Positions 14,795 through 27,505 are shown, counted from the stretch's first letter. The stretch is 64,000 bases of DNA from Eulemur rufifrons (GCF_041146395.1 NC_090989.1:119101501-119165500), one strand, 5' to 3'. Notes: generated by a model not told the origin, from the sequence alone. Program-made: numbers and translations.

Positions 14795-16068
14795 GAAACA
14801 AACAAAAGCCCCACTAATGGAACATTTTGGTCACATTAAAAGGCTAAGTGTGCAGGGCTAGAGGAGATTTTGATTATCTTCCCAGATGATCAGTATTCAC
14901 CTCTGGATATTGCCACCTGATGATTAGCAGATTCTTCATCATCATCATTATCGTCATTGTCATTGTCAATATTCCTTCTTAATGTGGCTCACAAACATTA
15001 GTACATTACTTCAGGCACAGATAACCCTATTTTCTCACAGTTTTTATAAGCTTATAACTAACACTTTATAAATTTACAAACTAAAAATGCCATGGCATAT
15101 TAAAGACCAGTGGCGGCAAACTCAAATGCCCACGGAGACCAGGCATAGGGTGTTAGGAAGACACACATGAAGGACACATGTCTGCACAGGGCTGCCACTA
15201 CACCCTTCCACCTGATTGTTGCCATGTTGGAATGAGATTTCAATGCTGCCAAAGATTCTGATTTTTCAAGAGAACCTGAAATTCTTGACTTCTAGGTGAA
15301 ATATAATTTTTACATTTGATAGCCAATTCAAACTTTTTAAAAACACATAAGCTTTTCAAAATAAGGATGTGCCCTTGACTCATCCCAAGGGCTGCTAGTT
15401 TCAACTTCTGGCTTAGACAACGATAATAGATTTTCTTTTCATTTCTTAAGTCATAAACTATATTATACAGAGTGTTAACCAATACTTCTAAGTAAACTGG
15501 ACAAAATTGTTACAAACCTAAGTGTCAACCAGTCCCACAGACTGCATCAGGCAATGACCCTGTTTTGACTGGGCCCTCTGACTGGTGATTTGCATGTTGA
15601 CTCTCAGCCCCAGGCCCACCATCTGTGTTCTCCTTGTATCGCAGCAGGCTGGACAACTGCAAGCTACAGTTCCCACTCTCTGCTCCCAGATGAATTCCAG
15701 TTAGGTTCAGCCAATGGGAGGCATTGGGGAGACTGAAGAGCCGGAGGAGGGCAGAAGCCATCGTGTTCTCTCTCTCTCTCTTCTTCCCCTCTGTCTCTTT
15801 CTCCCCCTCTCCCCATCCATCCCCCACTTTTAGCAATCCTCCCGTCAATGGCTAAGCATAGGAATCGCTAACCTTGGGATCCACTCCAAAGCAGGAACCT
15901 CAGTCCTAGGTCACCCTATTTCCGCTTTTGCTCCTCCATCCCTGGGTGCTAGTGGTTTCCTGGAGTTACAACTATTTGGGTAACCTCACCTTCTCTTGAT
16001 TTGTTTTTCCAGCCCTTCCAATACTTGGATAATTATTCTTTTTTATATAATTACCTGGATAAATATTC
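14795..16068. other. No firmly assignable feature
   Basis: Contains a CT-rich tract (15764-15822) and a segment at 15690-15740 ('cagccaatgggaggcatt') that resembles a widespread old mammalian repeat I cannot name. At 16023-16075 two copies of a roughly 30-base unit beginning 'acttggataattattc' and 'acctggataaatattc' lie in tandem. Confidence 0.4.
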
Positions 16069-16072
16069 TTTT

Positions 16073-16925
16073 TAAAAAAAATTCAGGATATTATGGGGGT
16101 ACAAACATTTTGGTGACATGTAATGCATTTGCCTTGCCCAAGCCAGGGCTACAGGAGTGCTCTTCCCCCTTACAGTGCCTTCCACTTCCATTAGTTGTGG
16201 GAATTTACCCCCCACACACCCTCATCCCCCCTTCCTTCCACCCCCCACCTGATTGGCACCCAATGAGTATTACTACCATGTGAACATCTTAGTGTTGATC
16301 AGTTAATACCAAGTTGATGTCTAGTACATGTGGTGCATGTTTTTCCATCCTTGTGATACCTCACTTCGAAGGATGGGCCCAAACTCTATCCAGGATAATA
16401 TAATAGGTGCTAGTTCAACATTGTTTTTTGTGGTTGAGTAGTACTCCATGGTATACATATACAACATTTTATTAATCTGCTCATGTATTAATGGGCACCC
16501 GGCTGGTTTCCACATCTTTGCAATTGTGAATTGTGCTGCTATAAACATTCGAGTGCAGATGATTTTATTATAAAATGTCTTTTTTTTCCTTTGGGTAGAT
16601 GCCCAGTAGTGGGATTGCTGGATCAAATGATATTTCTGTTTTTAGCTCTTTGAGGTATCTCCAAATTACTTTCCACAGGGGTTGTATTCACTTGCATTCC
16701 CACCAGCAGTGTAAGAGTGTTCCAATCTCTCCACACCAGTGCAAGCATTTGTTGTTTTGGGAATTTTTGATAAAGGCCTTTCTCACTGGAGTTAGGTGAT
16801 ATGTCATTGTGGTTTTGATTTGCATTTCCTTAATGATTAAAGATGTTGAACACTTTTTTATATGTTTGCTGGCCATTATTCTGTCTTCTTTTGAAAAGTT
16901 TCTATTCATTTCATTCTTTATTGAA
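16073..16925 (-). mobile_element. 5'-truncated L1, strepsirrhine-type 3' end
   Basis: Reverse L1: the 3' end reads 'atattatgggggtacaaac', then L1 3'UTR and the last part of ORF2. Signature segments include 'gtagtactccatggtatac', 'tgcccagtagtgggattgct' and 'attcccaccagcagtg'. On the minus strand a broken ORF2 C-terminal frame is readable (peptide pieces 'HEQINKMLYMYTMEYYST'). It is truncated at the 5' side near 16925. Confidence 0.92.
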
Positions 16926-17140
16926 ATGCCTGGAGGGTTTTATTTTTTGCCACTTTCAAACCTGTCTATTGGAGTACTCTCACTTGCCTGCCCATATTCA
17001 ATTGTATAAATAACATTTGGTCATGAAAGTTGGTTGCGTGTGCAAAGCATTCCTTGCACCCCTGCCATTCTTACTAAAACTCCAGGGACCTTCTTTTTCA
17101 AATTCAAATTAGCTTCCACTCCACCAAAGTTCTTGTAAAG
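16926..17140. other. No assignable feature
   Basis: Nothing recognised. The segment 16975-17060 resembles the U5 end of an LTR only weakly. Confidence 0.35.
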
Positions 17141-17303
17141 TAGTGTTTCCTAGTTTTGCCTATGATACAAATTGCTTGGGGCACTTGTTTCCCAACCCCT
17201 CCCTAAACCTGATGATCAAATCTCCTGGGGAGCGGCTTGGAAATATGTACTTTTGACAAATACCCCAAGTGATTCTAACCCTCAAGCAAGCTTAGGAAAC
17301 ACT
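17141..17303. mobile_element. Possible hAT MITE
   Basis: Terminal inverted repeats 'agtgtttccta' (17142-) and 'taggaaacact' (-17303) enclose about 160 bases whose ends resemble MER20/MER5-type elements ('gtgattctaaccctc'). No convincing 8-base target duplication. Confidence 0.4.
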
Positions 17304-17553
17304 TGTGAGGAACATGCATTCTAACCCCAAGTTGATTCCTATGCTCGTTAATAGTTTACATACTCGGCCCCATACAGTTATCTTGGCTTAAGTGAACAAT
17401 CCAATCAATCATCTCCCTCCTGGATACTTTTACAGATAGAAAGCAATAATCACTGACAGCTTTTCTATTTTAAAACAAAATCAATCTTCCAAAATGGTAT
17501 AAATAGCAATAATATTAGCCAATAATTTTAAAACTAGGACTATGTAATTGAAA
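17304..17553. other. No assignable feature
   Basis: Nothing recognised. Confidence 0.4.
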
Positions 17554-17554
17554 T

Positions 17555-17785
17555 GATTAAGTTTAGGCGATGGAAAGACTTGGATTTAAATACCAATGAT
17601 AATGTTTAGTAACTGTATGTCAGGCGGCAAGCTGTTTAACCTCTTAGAGCTTTGGTCTTCTATAAGATGAGAATAATACCATTTGCTTCACAAAGCTGTT
17701 CTGAGGATTAAGTGAGAATATGCATAAGTCACCTAGCATGGTCCCTGACCCATAAAAGGCATCTAAGAAATATCAGTTCCCTTCC
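17555..17785 (+). mobile_element. MIR SINE
   Basis: MIR order on the plus strand: tRNA-related 'agacttggatttaaatacc', then 'gtttaacctcttagagc', 'ctgttctgaggattaagtg' and 'ctagcatggtccctgac'. Confidence 0.8.
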
Positions 17786-18503
17786 CAACCCATAAGAAGA
17801 ATGCTGGATTTATGATATATTTGTATTTTATCAACCTAGCTCAGTTGGAGCTACAGTTCCCAAAACGCCTCCCCTGCATAATCTTGAGCTAGCATGGAAC
17901 ATGAGAGACAGTTTGCTGGAGATTTGGAAGATGGAAGGCAAGTAGCACTGTGTCCTCTGTACACAATAAACAAGCACATGTAAATAAACAGATTGTGGTG
18001 TGAAAAGGTGTAATCTGATAGGAAGCCCATGAGGAAGAGGAAGCACTCAATGGCTACCTTAGACAGGATAGTCTAGGAGTTCTCTCTGAAGAGGTAGTAT
18101 TTGACCCTTCATCCTGATGCCTTAAGGATAAGCTGACAGTCAAGCTAACAACTGAAAATAGAACCACCCAGGTGGAGAGCACAGCAAATGTAAAGCCTTC
18201 AAAGCAAGGCAGAACTTGGCTGGCTTGAGAAACAGAAAAGGGCCCCATATGGCCTGGGCACCTGAAGTAAAACAGAGAATGGCACCAAGGGACGGTTGAG
18301 ATTTGAGCAGAGTTCAGGCATGCATGGCCTTAATAGGCCATGCTTTTTACCAAAAAAAAAAAAAAAGGTGTCGATTTTATTCTAAATGTAAGGACCCCAC
18401 TGAAGGGTTGGGGGTAGGAGTGGTGGGATGTTACATAATCTTTTTAATGATTTTTAATTCCAAAGATCACTTGTTTCACATCTTTTAGGTTGCCAAATAT
18501 TAT
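17786..18503. other. No assignable feature
   Basis: An A-run at 18352-18366 is the only simple sequence. No family or gene recognised. Confidence 0.4.
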
Positions 18504-18504
18504 T

Positions 18505-19080
18505 TAAGTCAGACAATATCAGGTGTTGGAGAATATAAGGAAATAAGAACACTCAGACTGCTGGTGGGAATGTTCTGCTATTTTGGAGAGTAGTTTGATA
18601 GTTTTGGGTAAAATTGAAAATGCATATACCATATGATCCAGAATTTCCATTCATTCCTGGGTATCTGTCACAAAAATTCTTGAATATTGCACAAAAAGAC
18701 GTGTTTAAGTCTGTACATAGCAGCACTATTGGTAATAAAAAAGGTTAAAGGCAGTGAACTAATGATGGATGAGTAAATAAAATGAGGTATGTCTAGCTAA
18801 TGCAATTCTATTCAGTAATTAAAATAAGTGAATTTGATCTCTATCAATATATTAATATAAATTCTTGAATATGTGAAATAATACTAGACAGAACAATGAT
18901 AGACATTGCACACAAATATGGGAAATAAAGGTATTACAATGTGGGCGAGAAAGGTATATACCACTTTCATCTTTGTGGTTGCATCAAGGAAAAAAGGAAA
19001 AGGGTGAATGGCATTAGGTAGAGGGGTACAAGAAGAAGTTTAACTTAATCAATATTATTTTATTTAAGAAAAATAAAATC
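18505..19080 (+). mobile_element. Old L1 (L1M) 3' portion
   Basis: 'actgctggtgggaatgttc', 'ccatatgatccagaatttcc' and 'acatagcagcactattggt' follow the end of L1 ORF2. The remainder is a diverged L1M 3'UTR ending in an A-rich stretch near 19075. No frame survives. Confidence 0.75.
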
Positions 19081-19320
19081 CAAAGTTTAAAAAATGCTTG
19101 AATGTTAACATTTGTTCACTCAGGGACACGAGTATCAGTTTGTTATTACTGTAGTCTTCTGTGGTTTCTTTCTTTTTCCATATTAAACTAAGGACTCTGG
19201 TTTCACAGAGGAACAAGAGCAGACAGTGGTCCAGGAGAGGGTGATGGTACCTTGGATTAGGGTGGAGGCACTGAAGATGGAGACAAGCTAACACGCTGCA
19301 GATGTATTTTAGAGGGTCAC
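19081..19320. other. No assignable feature
   Basis: Nothing recognised. Confidence 0.4.
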
Positions 19321-19324
19321 TAAT

Positions 19325-19760
19325 GTTTGCATGGGGGTGAGGGAAAGATGAGACTTGAGGTAACTCCTAGGTTTGGAGCTCAAGCATCTGAGAGGACAAC
19401 ATTTACAGAGATTCAGGAGACTGAACAAGGAAGGTTATAGAGGTAGGGGTGATGAGGAGGGGTGTCAAAAATCCAGAGTTTAAATAAGTTGTAGCTGTTA
19501 AGTCTGGGAGGCCAATTAAATGTCCTAGTGGAGATGTCAAGCAGGCAACTGAATAGCTGAGCCTAGTGCTCGGAGGAGAGGTCAGGGATGGAGATATAAA
19601 GTAGGATGTTATCAGTATACGGAGGTATCCAAGCCTTAAGAGTGGATAAGCTCATGAAGAGAGAACATATGCAAAGAAAAGAAAGCAGAGCTGAACCTGG
19701 GGGTCTCCTGCATTACCTTAGTAGGCCTGGGGAAGGCACGCAAAGAAAAGCAGGAAAAAT
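19325..19760 (+). repeat. Ancient interspersed repeat, unnamed
   Basis: Segments 'tgtcctagtggagatgtcaa', 'gcaggcaactgaatagctg', 'gatggagatataaagtagg' and 'atgaagagagaacat' match, in order, a dispersed old mammalian sequence I have seen in many genomes but cannot assign to a named family. It lies in an 85-codon open frame by chance. Confidence 0.45.
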
Positions 19761-20095
19761 AGAAGTAAAACCAGAAGAGAATGGTCTCACAGAAACCAAC
19801 AGAGAAACAAGTAAGATGAATATTTTATATAAAAATTATATTTGGCAACACAGTCATCAGTAATCTTGAGAAGAGACGTTATCTATAGAGTGGAGGCAAA
19901 ATTCAGTAGATTGGAGAGTGCATAAACTTTGCAGTTTATTTGAAATGTTTCATAATATAATTTAATTTCTATCTTAGATGGGAGATAAGAAAATAAAGAC
20001 AGAAAGAGTAGGCAACTCAAGAAGTTCTGCTCAGAAAAGGAGCACAGATGGGGTTGTGACTACAGAGGACGTTTTTACTGATCTCATAAGGAAAG
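19761..20095. other. No assignable feature
   Basis: AT-rich, nothing recognised. Confidence 0.4.
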
Positions 20096-20099
20096 CATT

Positions 20100-20820
20100 C
20101 AGTGTCTCACTGTTAAGTATGCTATTAGTTGTAGGTTAGTGGTGGACTAAACTCACCACTTTAGTAAGCATAATGCTGTAAGTTCTCTCCAGTACTATAA
20201 GGCAAGAAAAGGGAGTAAAATGCATAGGTACCAGAAAGGAAGAAATAAAAGAGTCCCTATTTTCAGATGACATGATTATCTACATATAAAATCCCAAGGA
20301 ATCTATAAAAGCAAAACAAAATAACCCTCCAAGAACTAGTAAATGAGTTCAACAAGGTCATAGGACATAAGACAAGCATAAATGTTTCAACTGTATTTTT
20401 ATATCCAAGCAATGAGCACATGGGTGCCTAATTTAAAAATATAATACCATTTACAATCTCTCAAAAACATGAAATCCTTAGGTGTAAATCTAACAAAATA
20501 CATACAGGACTTGTATACCAAAAATTACACAATGCTGGTGAAAGAAATCAAAGATCTTAATAAATGGAGAAATATACCATGTTCATGGGTTGGAAACCTC
20601 ATGATGGTAAAGATGTCAATTTTCCCCAAATTGATATATAGTTTAAAGTAATTCCTACCAAAATCTCAGTAAGAAATTTTGCTAAAATTTATATAGAAAG
20701 GAAACTAAAATAATTGGAAATATTTGGAAAGAAGGAGAAAGTGGGAGGAATCTGTCTACCTTATTTCAAGACTAATTATGTAGACACAGTAATCAAGACT
20801 GTGTGGTCTTATGCAGAGAG
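20100..20820 (+). pseudogene. L1 ORF2 fragment (reverse transcriptase region)
   Basis: This is a piece of an old L1 ORF2. Readable fragments include 'ataaaagagtccctattttc' followed by 'agatgacatgattatctac' (the FADD catalytic region, here read as Q-D-D context), then 'aactagtaaatgagttcaac', 'accatttacaatctctc' and a 60-codon frame at 20469-20651 with residues 'SLGVNLTKYIQDLY' and 'WRNIPCSWVGNLMMVKMS'. These correspond to the segment after the RT catalytic site. Both ends of the L1 are missing and the frame is broken, so it has no function as a polymerase. Confidence 0.85.
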
Positions 20821-21644
20821 AGCATAAGTGGAATTGTCCTAGGTAAGTTGAACCAAAGAAGAAAGATCACACACATGATATTCTATGTGACATTGGCCAA
20901 AAGTTTGAAATGCTGTAAATGCAGAATCCCTGGAAATGTTTCAACAGTGTAATATGCATTGGGTGAGTCTATGTAACACGATAAACCTAACTAAAAATCA
21001 AAACATTGAGCCTCTCATTTGTCTTTGAAACCGAAGGAAAGCTATCTGCATTTTGTATTTGCTCTTAATAAAATTGCTCAGGTTTGCTTTAAAAAGATTA
21101 GAAAGCATGAAATGCTATAGAAAGGGAAAAGCTAGTTGTTGTGCAAATATCCAGGTGGATTAGTATGCTGATTTCAAGAGAGAAGACAAATACAAATGAG
21201 TTGTGGGAAATTAGAAATTTCTATTAGATTTACTGGATGTAAATTAAATTTCTATCTCTAATAAGATGGTAAGCCACATATTAAGGGAGAAACTAAGAAA
21301 AAATTATGCTAGTTATATTTTATAGGGTTTTTTTCCTGAAAATACTGACAAAGATTTGAAACTGAAGAAAATGCAGAGGAGTATTCATGTTACATTACTA
21401 CAAGCCTGAAGGTGAAAGAACTCTAATAGAATGTGTCCTCCAAAAATAGCCATTGTCTTCCTAAAAACAAGTGGGGTTGAATAAAGCTGGCGAGAGACAG
21501 CTCTGGAGTCCCTATTCCACTGTAATACAAAGACCACAGGCGTGGGAAAAGCCAAGAAATGGGTCAACTACATTTGCAGGTTGCTGAGGGTATGCTAGAG
21601 AAGGCAGGCAGGCTTCAGAATAATAATAAACACTTAAGCACAGC
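20821..21644. other. No assignable feature
   Basis: AT-rich. Nothing recognised. An AATAAA-type motif at about 21067 has no associated gene. Confidence 0.4.
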
Positions 21645-21652
21645 ATTTAGAG

Positions 21653-21838
21653 CAGCGGTTCTCAAATTCAAGCATCCATCAAAAATACCCGGTGGGCTTG
21701 TAGAAGTTCAGATTGCTGGGCCTCACCCTCAGAGTATCTGATTCATAGGTCTGGGGTGGGGCCTGAAAGTCTGCATTTCTAACATGTTCCCCATGATGCT
21801 GATGCTCTTGTCTAGGCACCACACTTGCAGAACCACTG
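21653..21838 (+). mobile_element. MER5A (hAT-Charlie MITE)
   Basis: 'cagcggttctcaaattcaag', 'gattgctgggcctcaccctc', 'ctggggtggggcctgaaagt' and the end 'gcagaaccactg' match MER5A over its whole length (about 186 bases; consensus about 189). Flanks 'atttagag' (21645-21652) and 'agttaaag' (21839-21846) form an imperfect 8-base target duplication. Confidence 0.93.
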
Positions 21839-21846
21839 AGTTAAAG

Positions 21847-23146
21847 AAACTTACATCCTCTTTGGCATTTATTTATGGAAATTAACACAAGAAAAAGTTT
21901 CTCTTCACATGCACTGACATGCCTCCCTTTATCAGAAACAGTAAGTTTCCCTTTCTTCCAGGATGCTTAGAACTATATTTTTATGATCAATTATGTTAAA
22001 ATATCAACTGAGGCTTGGGAGTACATACATATTCCTTTCCCTCAATTGTTTTTATTTTTATTCAATGATGCATCAGTTTCTCTTAAGAGGAAGACAGAGT
22101 GAAATGAACAAATGAATAAATGAAACTCTCATTGTGCCTTGTTTCTGGCCCAGAAATAAAGGACTTGGAAGCTATCAGAACTCATTAACTATAAGCCTTA
22201 AAGTTTGACATTTTTACCTTCATAAAACTCTAACTGCCAAGTGACACTTCCGCCATTCCCCTCTGATAAGTTAGAGAAAGGGCCAAAGAAAGAAGTTCCT
22301 GATGTCGGTGCGGGACATCTTTGATTTGGAGGCCATTCATCCAGCTGATCCCACACCTGGCTTGGAAGAATGAGGCAGGAGATGTATTGCTGCGGAGATG
22401 ACACAGCGGCAGAGCTCCAGCCCCGTGCTTAGCTCAGGAGCTACAAAGCCAGGTTCCCACTGACTGTCTCTTGTTGTACTGGCTGCTGCAAGGTTCTACT
22501 CAAAATCAGCTTGTGAATTCCCCATTTAGACATTTTCTCTGGGCCTAGTCTCTACTGTGGACAGCCACAGCAAGGAAAGCCTCGAGTGAGACCCAAGCCC
22601 CTCAGTCATTCCCAGATACCATCACAGGTTTGGTAAGGATCCTGTACCTGCCAGAGGCCTCATCAGCCTCTGTTCCCAGATGCATGGCCCCTTCAGCAAT
22701 GCTACTGTTCCTCTTGCTCATACAAAACATATATGTATACAAATGCATACACATACATGCACAAATGCTCTTTCTGGGACTGCTTTACAAACTCCTAGAT
22801 AGAAGGTTTTAGAACACCATTTATAATGGAAGGTTATAATCACATGCGCAAACTCATTTAGAAAATAAAAACATTGAATTCTATCTGTCATACATTTTCT
22901 CTAATCATAATCAGACTATTTTGTATCCAGCTAGTTATTACCTTGCTATCAGCTGAATTCAACCTGTAGTTTTCAAAATGCTCATTGTCAACTGCTTTGA
23001 ACCAGGGTTTTTCTTTACATAGGATCAGCTGAGTGTAGACTAGTAGGGCAGCCCGACTAGGGGGTCTGAAATGATGGTGTGTGTGTTGCCTGAAGACATG
23101 AAGATCTTGGAGTGTGGATCCATGTAGCCATGAAGTAAGCCCCTGA
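21847..23146. other. Long unassigned stretch
   Basis: About 1.3 kb without a named family. A short frame at 22630-22812 has no known domain. Short 'acatac' repeats occur near 22735-22760. Confidence 0.4.
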
Positions 23147-23147
23147 T

Positions 23148-23340
23148 AACAATAGCTACCATTGTTAGCACCTCTCTTGTGCCAAACATCTTATCTTGCA
23201 TGTAAACCTCACCAACAGCACTGCAAGACAGATATCCTTGATTAGATTCTGAAGCCCAGAGGGGTTGAATGACTCAGGCTAGCAGGTGGCATGACCAGAT
23301 TCAACCCTTTTAACTCCAGGACCTAACTTTTTACTATAGC
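23148..23340 (-). mobile_element. MIR SINE
   Basis: Reverse MIR: 'aatagctaccattgttagc', 'tgtgccaaacatcttatc', then counterparts of the 'gaggttaagtaacttgcc' and 'ggtcacacagctagcaagt' core ('tgactcaggctagcaggtgg'). Confidence 0.7.
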
Positions 23341-23654
23341 CAGGTTTATACAGAACTTCATTTTCTCACGGTCCCATTATCCCCCCATCGTTGTATGCCA
23401 CCAACTATATGAAATTCCAAAGTTATTTTGAAAGATGAAAAAAGTAATGAAAATAGATTCAATGTGTATTGGCTTCCAAACTAATTTTTGTTTAAATTAA
23501 AAGATGTATTCGTGTCCAGATAACAACTATGTATATTTTTTTCTTCTTCTCCAGGCTCCTCATTTCCTGGTGGCTGGAACTAATGAATGCATTCAAATGC
23601 ACATGTGCACACACACTCATAGACAGAGTAGTGGGCATCTTCTAAACATGCCCA

Positions 23655-24055
23655 CACAGCATCTTCCCTCCATCTTATCCATGATGTTGAGCAGGGCTGA
23701 TTCCACCAATCCATCAGATCCTGCCAGCCATGGGAATTTGTTCAGGGACAGGTCCCTAATTCAAGTTGGCCCAATCCTCATTCCCAGGACTATTGCCAGA
23801 GCAACCAGAAGAAGACACTGTCCATAAGATATAAACCTAGAGAACAGCCTGCCTGAATGAAGACAGCACAGAGAAAAACAGAGCAGAAACACAGGGAGAG
23901 ACTAAATCCTGCTGACATCACCTAAGCCCCTGAATCCAGGATGCCTTAATCTAACTACTCCTGGCCTTTTCAGCTATGTGAGATAATGTATTGCTGTTTA
24001 ATCTTAAACCAAATTGCATTGGGTTTTCTGTCACTTCAAACTGAATGAGCTCTGA
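23655..24055 (+). repeat. Ancient interspersed repeat (LTR- or LINE-derived)
   Basis: 'caagttggcccaatcctcat', 'gagaacagcctgcctgaatg', 'tcctgctgacatcacctaag', 'cccctgaatccaggatgcc' and the terminal 'ttgggttttctgtcactt' match in order a common old mammalian repeat whose 3' end reads 'gggtttctgtcacttgcaac'. I cannot name the family. Confidence 0.5.
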
Positions 24056-24758
24056 CAGGACATTCATAAGCCCAGGTCTTGGCAGATGGCACTAACCTCG
24101 GTCTGCTTCCTACTTCCTTCTACTCTTTCATTAGTTGGGCTTTTCAAAGAACTCAAATAAATTGGGGGGAGCAGAGGCATTGTAAGGACGTATGTGGAGT
24201 GGGGAGGAAGAGGAAAGGACCTGAAGCCCAGGAACAGATATTCTGGTCAAGTCAGGCCCCACCCACAGGAAAAGAGGAACCAGGACCTGGGAGTGAATGA
24301 TTTCCACCCCACTGCTCATGCTGATAGGACTCAGCTACGGTCAGGTGGCTTTCAGGTGGCTGTTTCAGCCACCCCATTGCTTATGCTTCCAACCTGCTGT
24401 CTCTCTGCCTCCAATCCCTGCTTCTTCCTAAGTCTGACTCTCCACGAGCCCTCTTAACTCCTCTTCTTCCTCAAGGCTCCTATTCACACAGCCCTTCAGC
24501 TTCAACCCCGGCTCCTCACAGCCTCTTTCTGCTGACATCTCCTAGTCTGCATTCCTGAGACAGAGACAGTCTGACTGGCCTAGCTCCTCTTTATGTGCAG
24601 GGCAACCACACAGGTTGCTGACCGACCTACCCAGAGGCTGCCTGTGAGTCAGTAAGCACTTCTGAACCAGTCAGCTGGGGACAGGGCTAGGATCTCTTGT
24701 TTTTACTTAGGACCTGTGAGCAAGGCAAGCACTGACTGGCCTGTCTCTGCCTGGCATG
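24056..24758. other. No assignable feature
   Basis: GC-richer, with short overlapping open frames on both strands (62-87 codons) of no known type. Confidence 0.4.
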
Positions 24759-24759
24759 G

Positions 24760-24915
24760 CCAATGCATGCTTTTCTTTCTGCCTAGAACACCTTTTCTTC
24801 CCTCTCCTTTTCTCTGACAGAAAAAGCCTTCTGAAAGGTCATCTCTTCCAGGAGGAGGCTGTGTCAGGGCCTCCTTTCATGGTGCTACCTCTGTCATAGC
24901 ACCAACCATCTGGTA
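24760..24915 (+). mobile_element. Possible L2 fragment
   Basis: 'tctgcctagaacaccttttc' and 'aaaggtcatctcttccagg' with a following 'catagcacc' resemble the L2 3' region, strongly diverged. Confidence 0.35.
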
Positions 24916-25328
24916 ATGTCGTCGTACGGGTAGGGGTAATGTTTTAATATTTTAATTGGTGAGATTTTCTCCAGGATTCCCTGATACCTCAAAACTCTCC
25001 TCCCTTTGAGGAAGTAGACTTTGGAAACATAGAAAAATGTAAGTGACTTATTCTTGGTATTTTTATTCCAAAAATATATTTAGGGAACATAAACCTGGAT
25101 TTGGGGGTTTTCATATACCAGGAAAGAAGAAAGCAGCACCTGACGTTTGGGAGAGGGCTTAATACTATTAACCTGGCCTTGGCTTTGCTAGGAGCTGGCC
25201 TAGCACCCACAAGTGGGCCTGGGTGTCCTCCCATTAAACATAAATAATTTCACAGAACATCAACAGCAGACAAGGCTGCTCAAATGACCAGGATGGATCA
25301 AGACAAAAATTAAACCACTCCACAAGCA
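24916..25328. other. No assignable feature
   Basis: Nothing recognised. Confidence 0.4.
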
Positions 25329-25329
25329 A

Positions 25330-25724
25330 GTCTGAACACAGACAAAGCGTGAGCATTATCAAAGCCACAAAAATACCCAATATCTCCTTCTCCTAGCTAA
25401 TATGAGTGACTGCTGCTGCTTTACCAGTTATGGCTTTAGCCTCTGTCTCCCCTTCTAGATTGAATGTATTAAGATACCCAATCATAGAATTACCCTACTT
25501 CCTGGCAGCATTCAATCCAGAGCACAACCCTATTTCCCTAAACCCTTCCCAAAATCTCTTACCACAAGCCCAAATCCTATAAGTCCTTTCTAACACCCTC
25601 TTAATAACAACACCCCAATTCTCTATGGTATGTGCTCTCCCTCACTGCATCAAATAATAAACCCAATCTATTCAACTGCAAGTGTGTTCCTGACAGTCTT
25701 AGTTGGAAGGCATTGACATTCTAA
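25330..25724 (+). mobile_element. Probable LTR remnant
   Basis: A pyrimidine-rich segment with 'ctgtctccccttctagatt', an AATAAA signal at about 25656 ('caaataataaacccaatc') and a following short tail ending 'aaggcattgaca' has the layout of U3-R-U5 of an endogenous retroviral LTR. The family is not assigned and no retroviral genes adjoin. Confidence 0.4.
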
Positions 25725-25767
25725 ACTCCAAAGGAATCAGTTTCTATTTATAGTTTATGCCATAAAT

Positions 25768-25961
25768 CAGGGGTCCGCAACCTATGGTGAGTTGTATAAT
25801 TATTTCATTATATGTTACAATGTAATAATAATAGAAATAAGGTGCACAATAAATGTAATGTGCTCGAATCACCCCGAAACCATCCTCCTCACTTCCCAGT
25901 CCATGGAAAAATTGTCTTCCATGAAAACAGTCCCTGGTGCCAAAAAGGTCGGGGACTGCTG
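25768..25961 (+). mobile_element. MER1B (hAT-Charlie MITE), internally deleted
   Basis: Starts 'caggggtccgcaacc', ends 'aaaaaggtcggggactgctg' and contains 'ggtgagttgtataattattt'. It is flanked by a perfect 8-base target duplication 'ccataaat' (25760-25767 and 25962-25969). It is about 140 bases shorter than the MER1B consensus as I recall it, lacking the left-central part. Confidence 0.95.
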
Positions 25962-25969
25962 CCATAAAT

Positions 25970-27505
25970 AAATAGAATTCAAAGAATGCATGTGGTTACT
26001 CAAAGACAATATTATTCCAATCCCCACCCATAGTAAACTGCATAATATTCTGGATAATCTATAGTCTGGGGAACTGAGGCAAAGGCGAGAGGAGATCAAA
26101 GGCAAACCACTGTCATTATGCTACTGAAAAATAAGTGCACCTTACAAGAATATTGGGACATCAAAAGCCAGTATCACAGTCAGTAAGTGGGAAGGAAGAA
26201 ATTTGAACCCTGGTGGGTCCCTGAGAGGAGTATCCATGACATTTACTCTCCCACCTCCCCTCACCGACACACACATCAAGCCAAGTCTTTTGGAGGTAGG
26301 ATGTATAAGAGAATTCTCATACAGATTTGGGGATCCAAGAGTAAGAAGTATTTGTGCTCAATTCCCATGTGGACCTCAGTACTTGGTAAAATTCATGGAA
26401 TGTCCCTAAACTCATTATCATGTAAAAAAAAAAGCAAAGCAGAAAGTGGCCAAATAGAGTTCCCAGCAGACAGGTCTAAAGCTGTTTCCTAGAGTCCTCA
26501 AGCTTCCTAGCACAGTGTGTGGAAGAGACAACTGTCTGGGGACAGTCAAGAGGGTAGCAGGAATAAGATAAGGAAGACCCAGACCCAAAGAAGTCTTGTG
26601 GTGGGGATAAAAAGTCACAGTTGCAATCTACATGGACCTGCCCTTAGGGTCAAGATAGAAATGAGAAGCTCAGCAGATGCCAGGTGGAAGATGACACTAG
26701 GATCTCCCCAATCCCCAATGCCTTGGCATTCTGATGCCTTTCCCCCACTCCACCCCTCAAATTCAACTGCAACCCCATGAAAGGGAAAAGCCACTGGAAA
26801 TCCTGAACTAACCAAGAGTACTTATATTGGCTAAAATTATTCCCTTGCTGTCAGAATAAGAGCTCAAAACAGAAATTAAATTCTGTTCTTGAAAGACAAT
26901 TTCATTTCTGAGCACCTGATTATGTAATAAGAACACTCCACTACTTCTGTTGTCACCCACTCTAGGCCGCAGGTGTCTTGCTCAGTCTGTTGACTGAATC
27001 ATGGTCACAATACCTGTCTGACTCACTCACTATGCCCTAAGCTCCTAGAACATTAGAACCCTATATTTGTCATTAACCCGCCAGTGCCTATCACAGAACA
27101 GGTTTCGCATCTGTCCTGGATCAGCCATTAACCAGCTACACATTCTCAGCAAGTTTTTTAATTGCTTTGAGATTCCATTTTCTCATGTTAAAATTAGGGA
27201 TCCACTGGCAAAAATAAAGCATATTTTTTCACTAATTATAGCAAAGACTAGCATTACATTGGTAATAAGTATGAATTGTAGAATATTTTAAGAAATGTGC
27301 TTTTCTATTTTATAGCTATATACTAATCAGAACTAGGTTAACTAGATTCAACTACTCCTTTAATCCAAGGGATTCAGAGTAGTCCTTAGGGAACCTAATT
27401 TAATGACTAGATAAGGCAAATTTGTAATTAGCGTATCAACTACTTATATGGAATTAAGTCTTTCCAAAGTGCTGGAAGGTGCTTGAAACAGTTTATCTTA
27501 AGTAG
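25970..27505. other. Long unassigned stretch
   Basis: About 1.5 kb with no named family. Short frames at 26187-26492 and 26517-26780 lack domain features. Confidence 0.4.
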
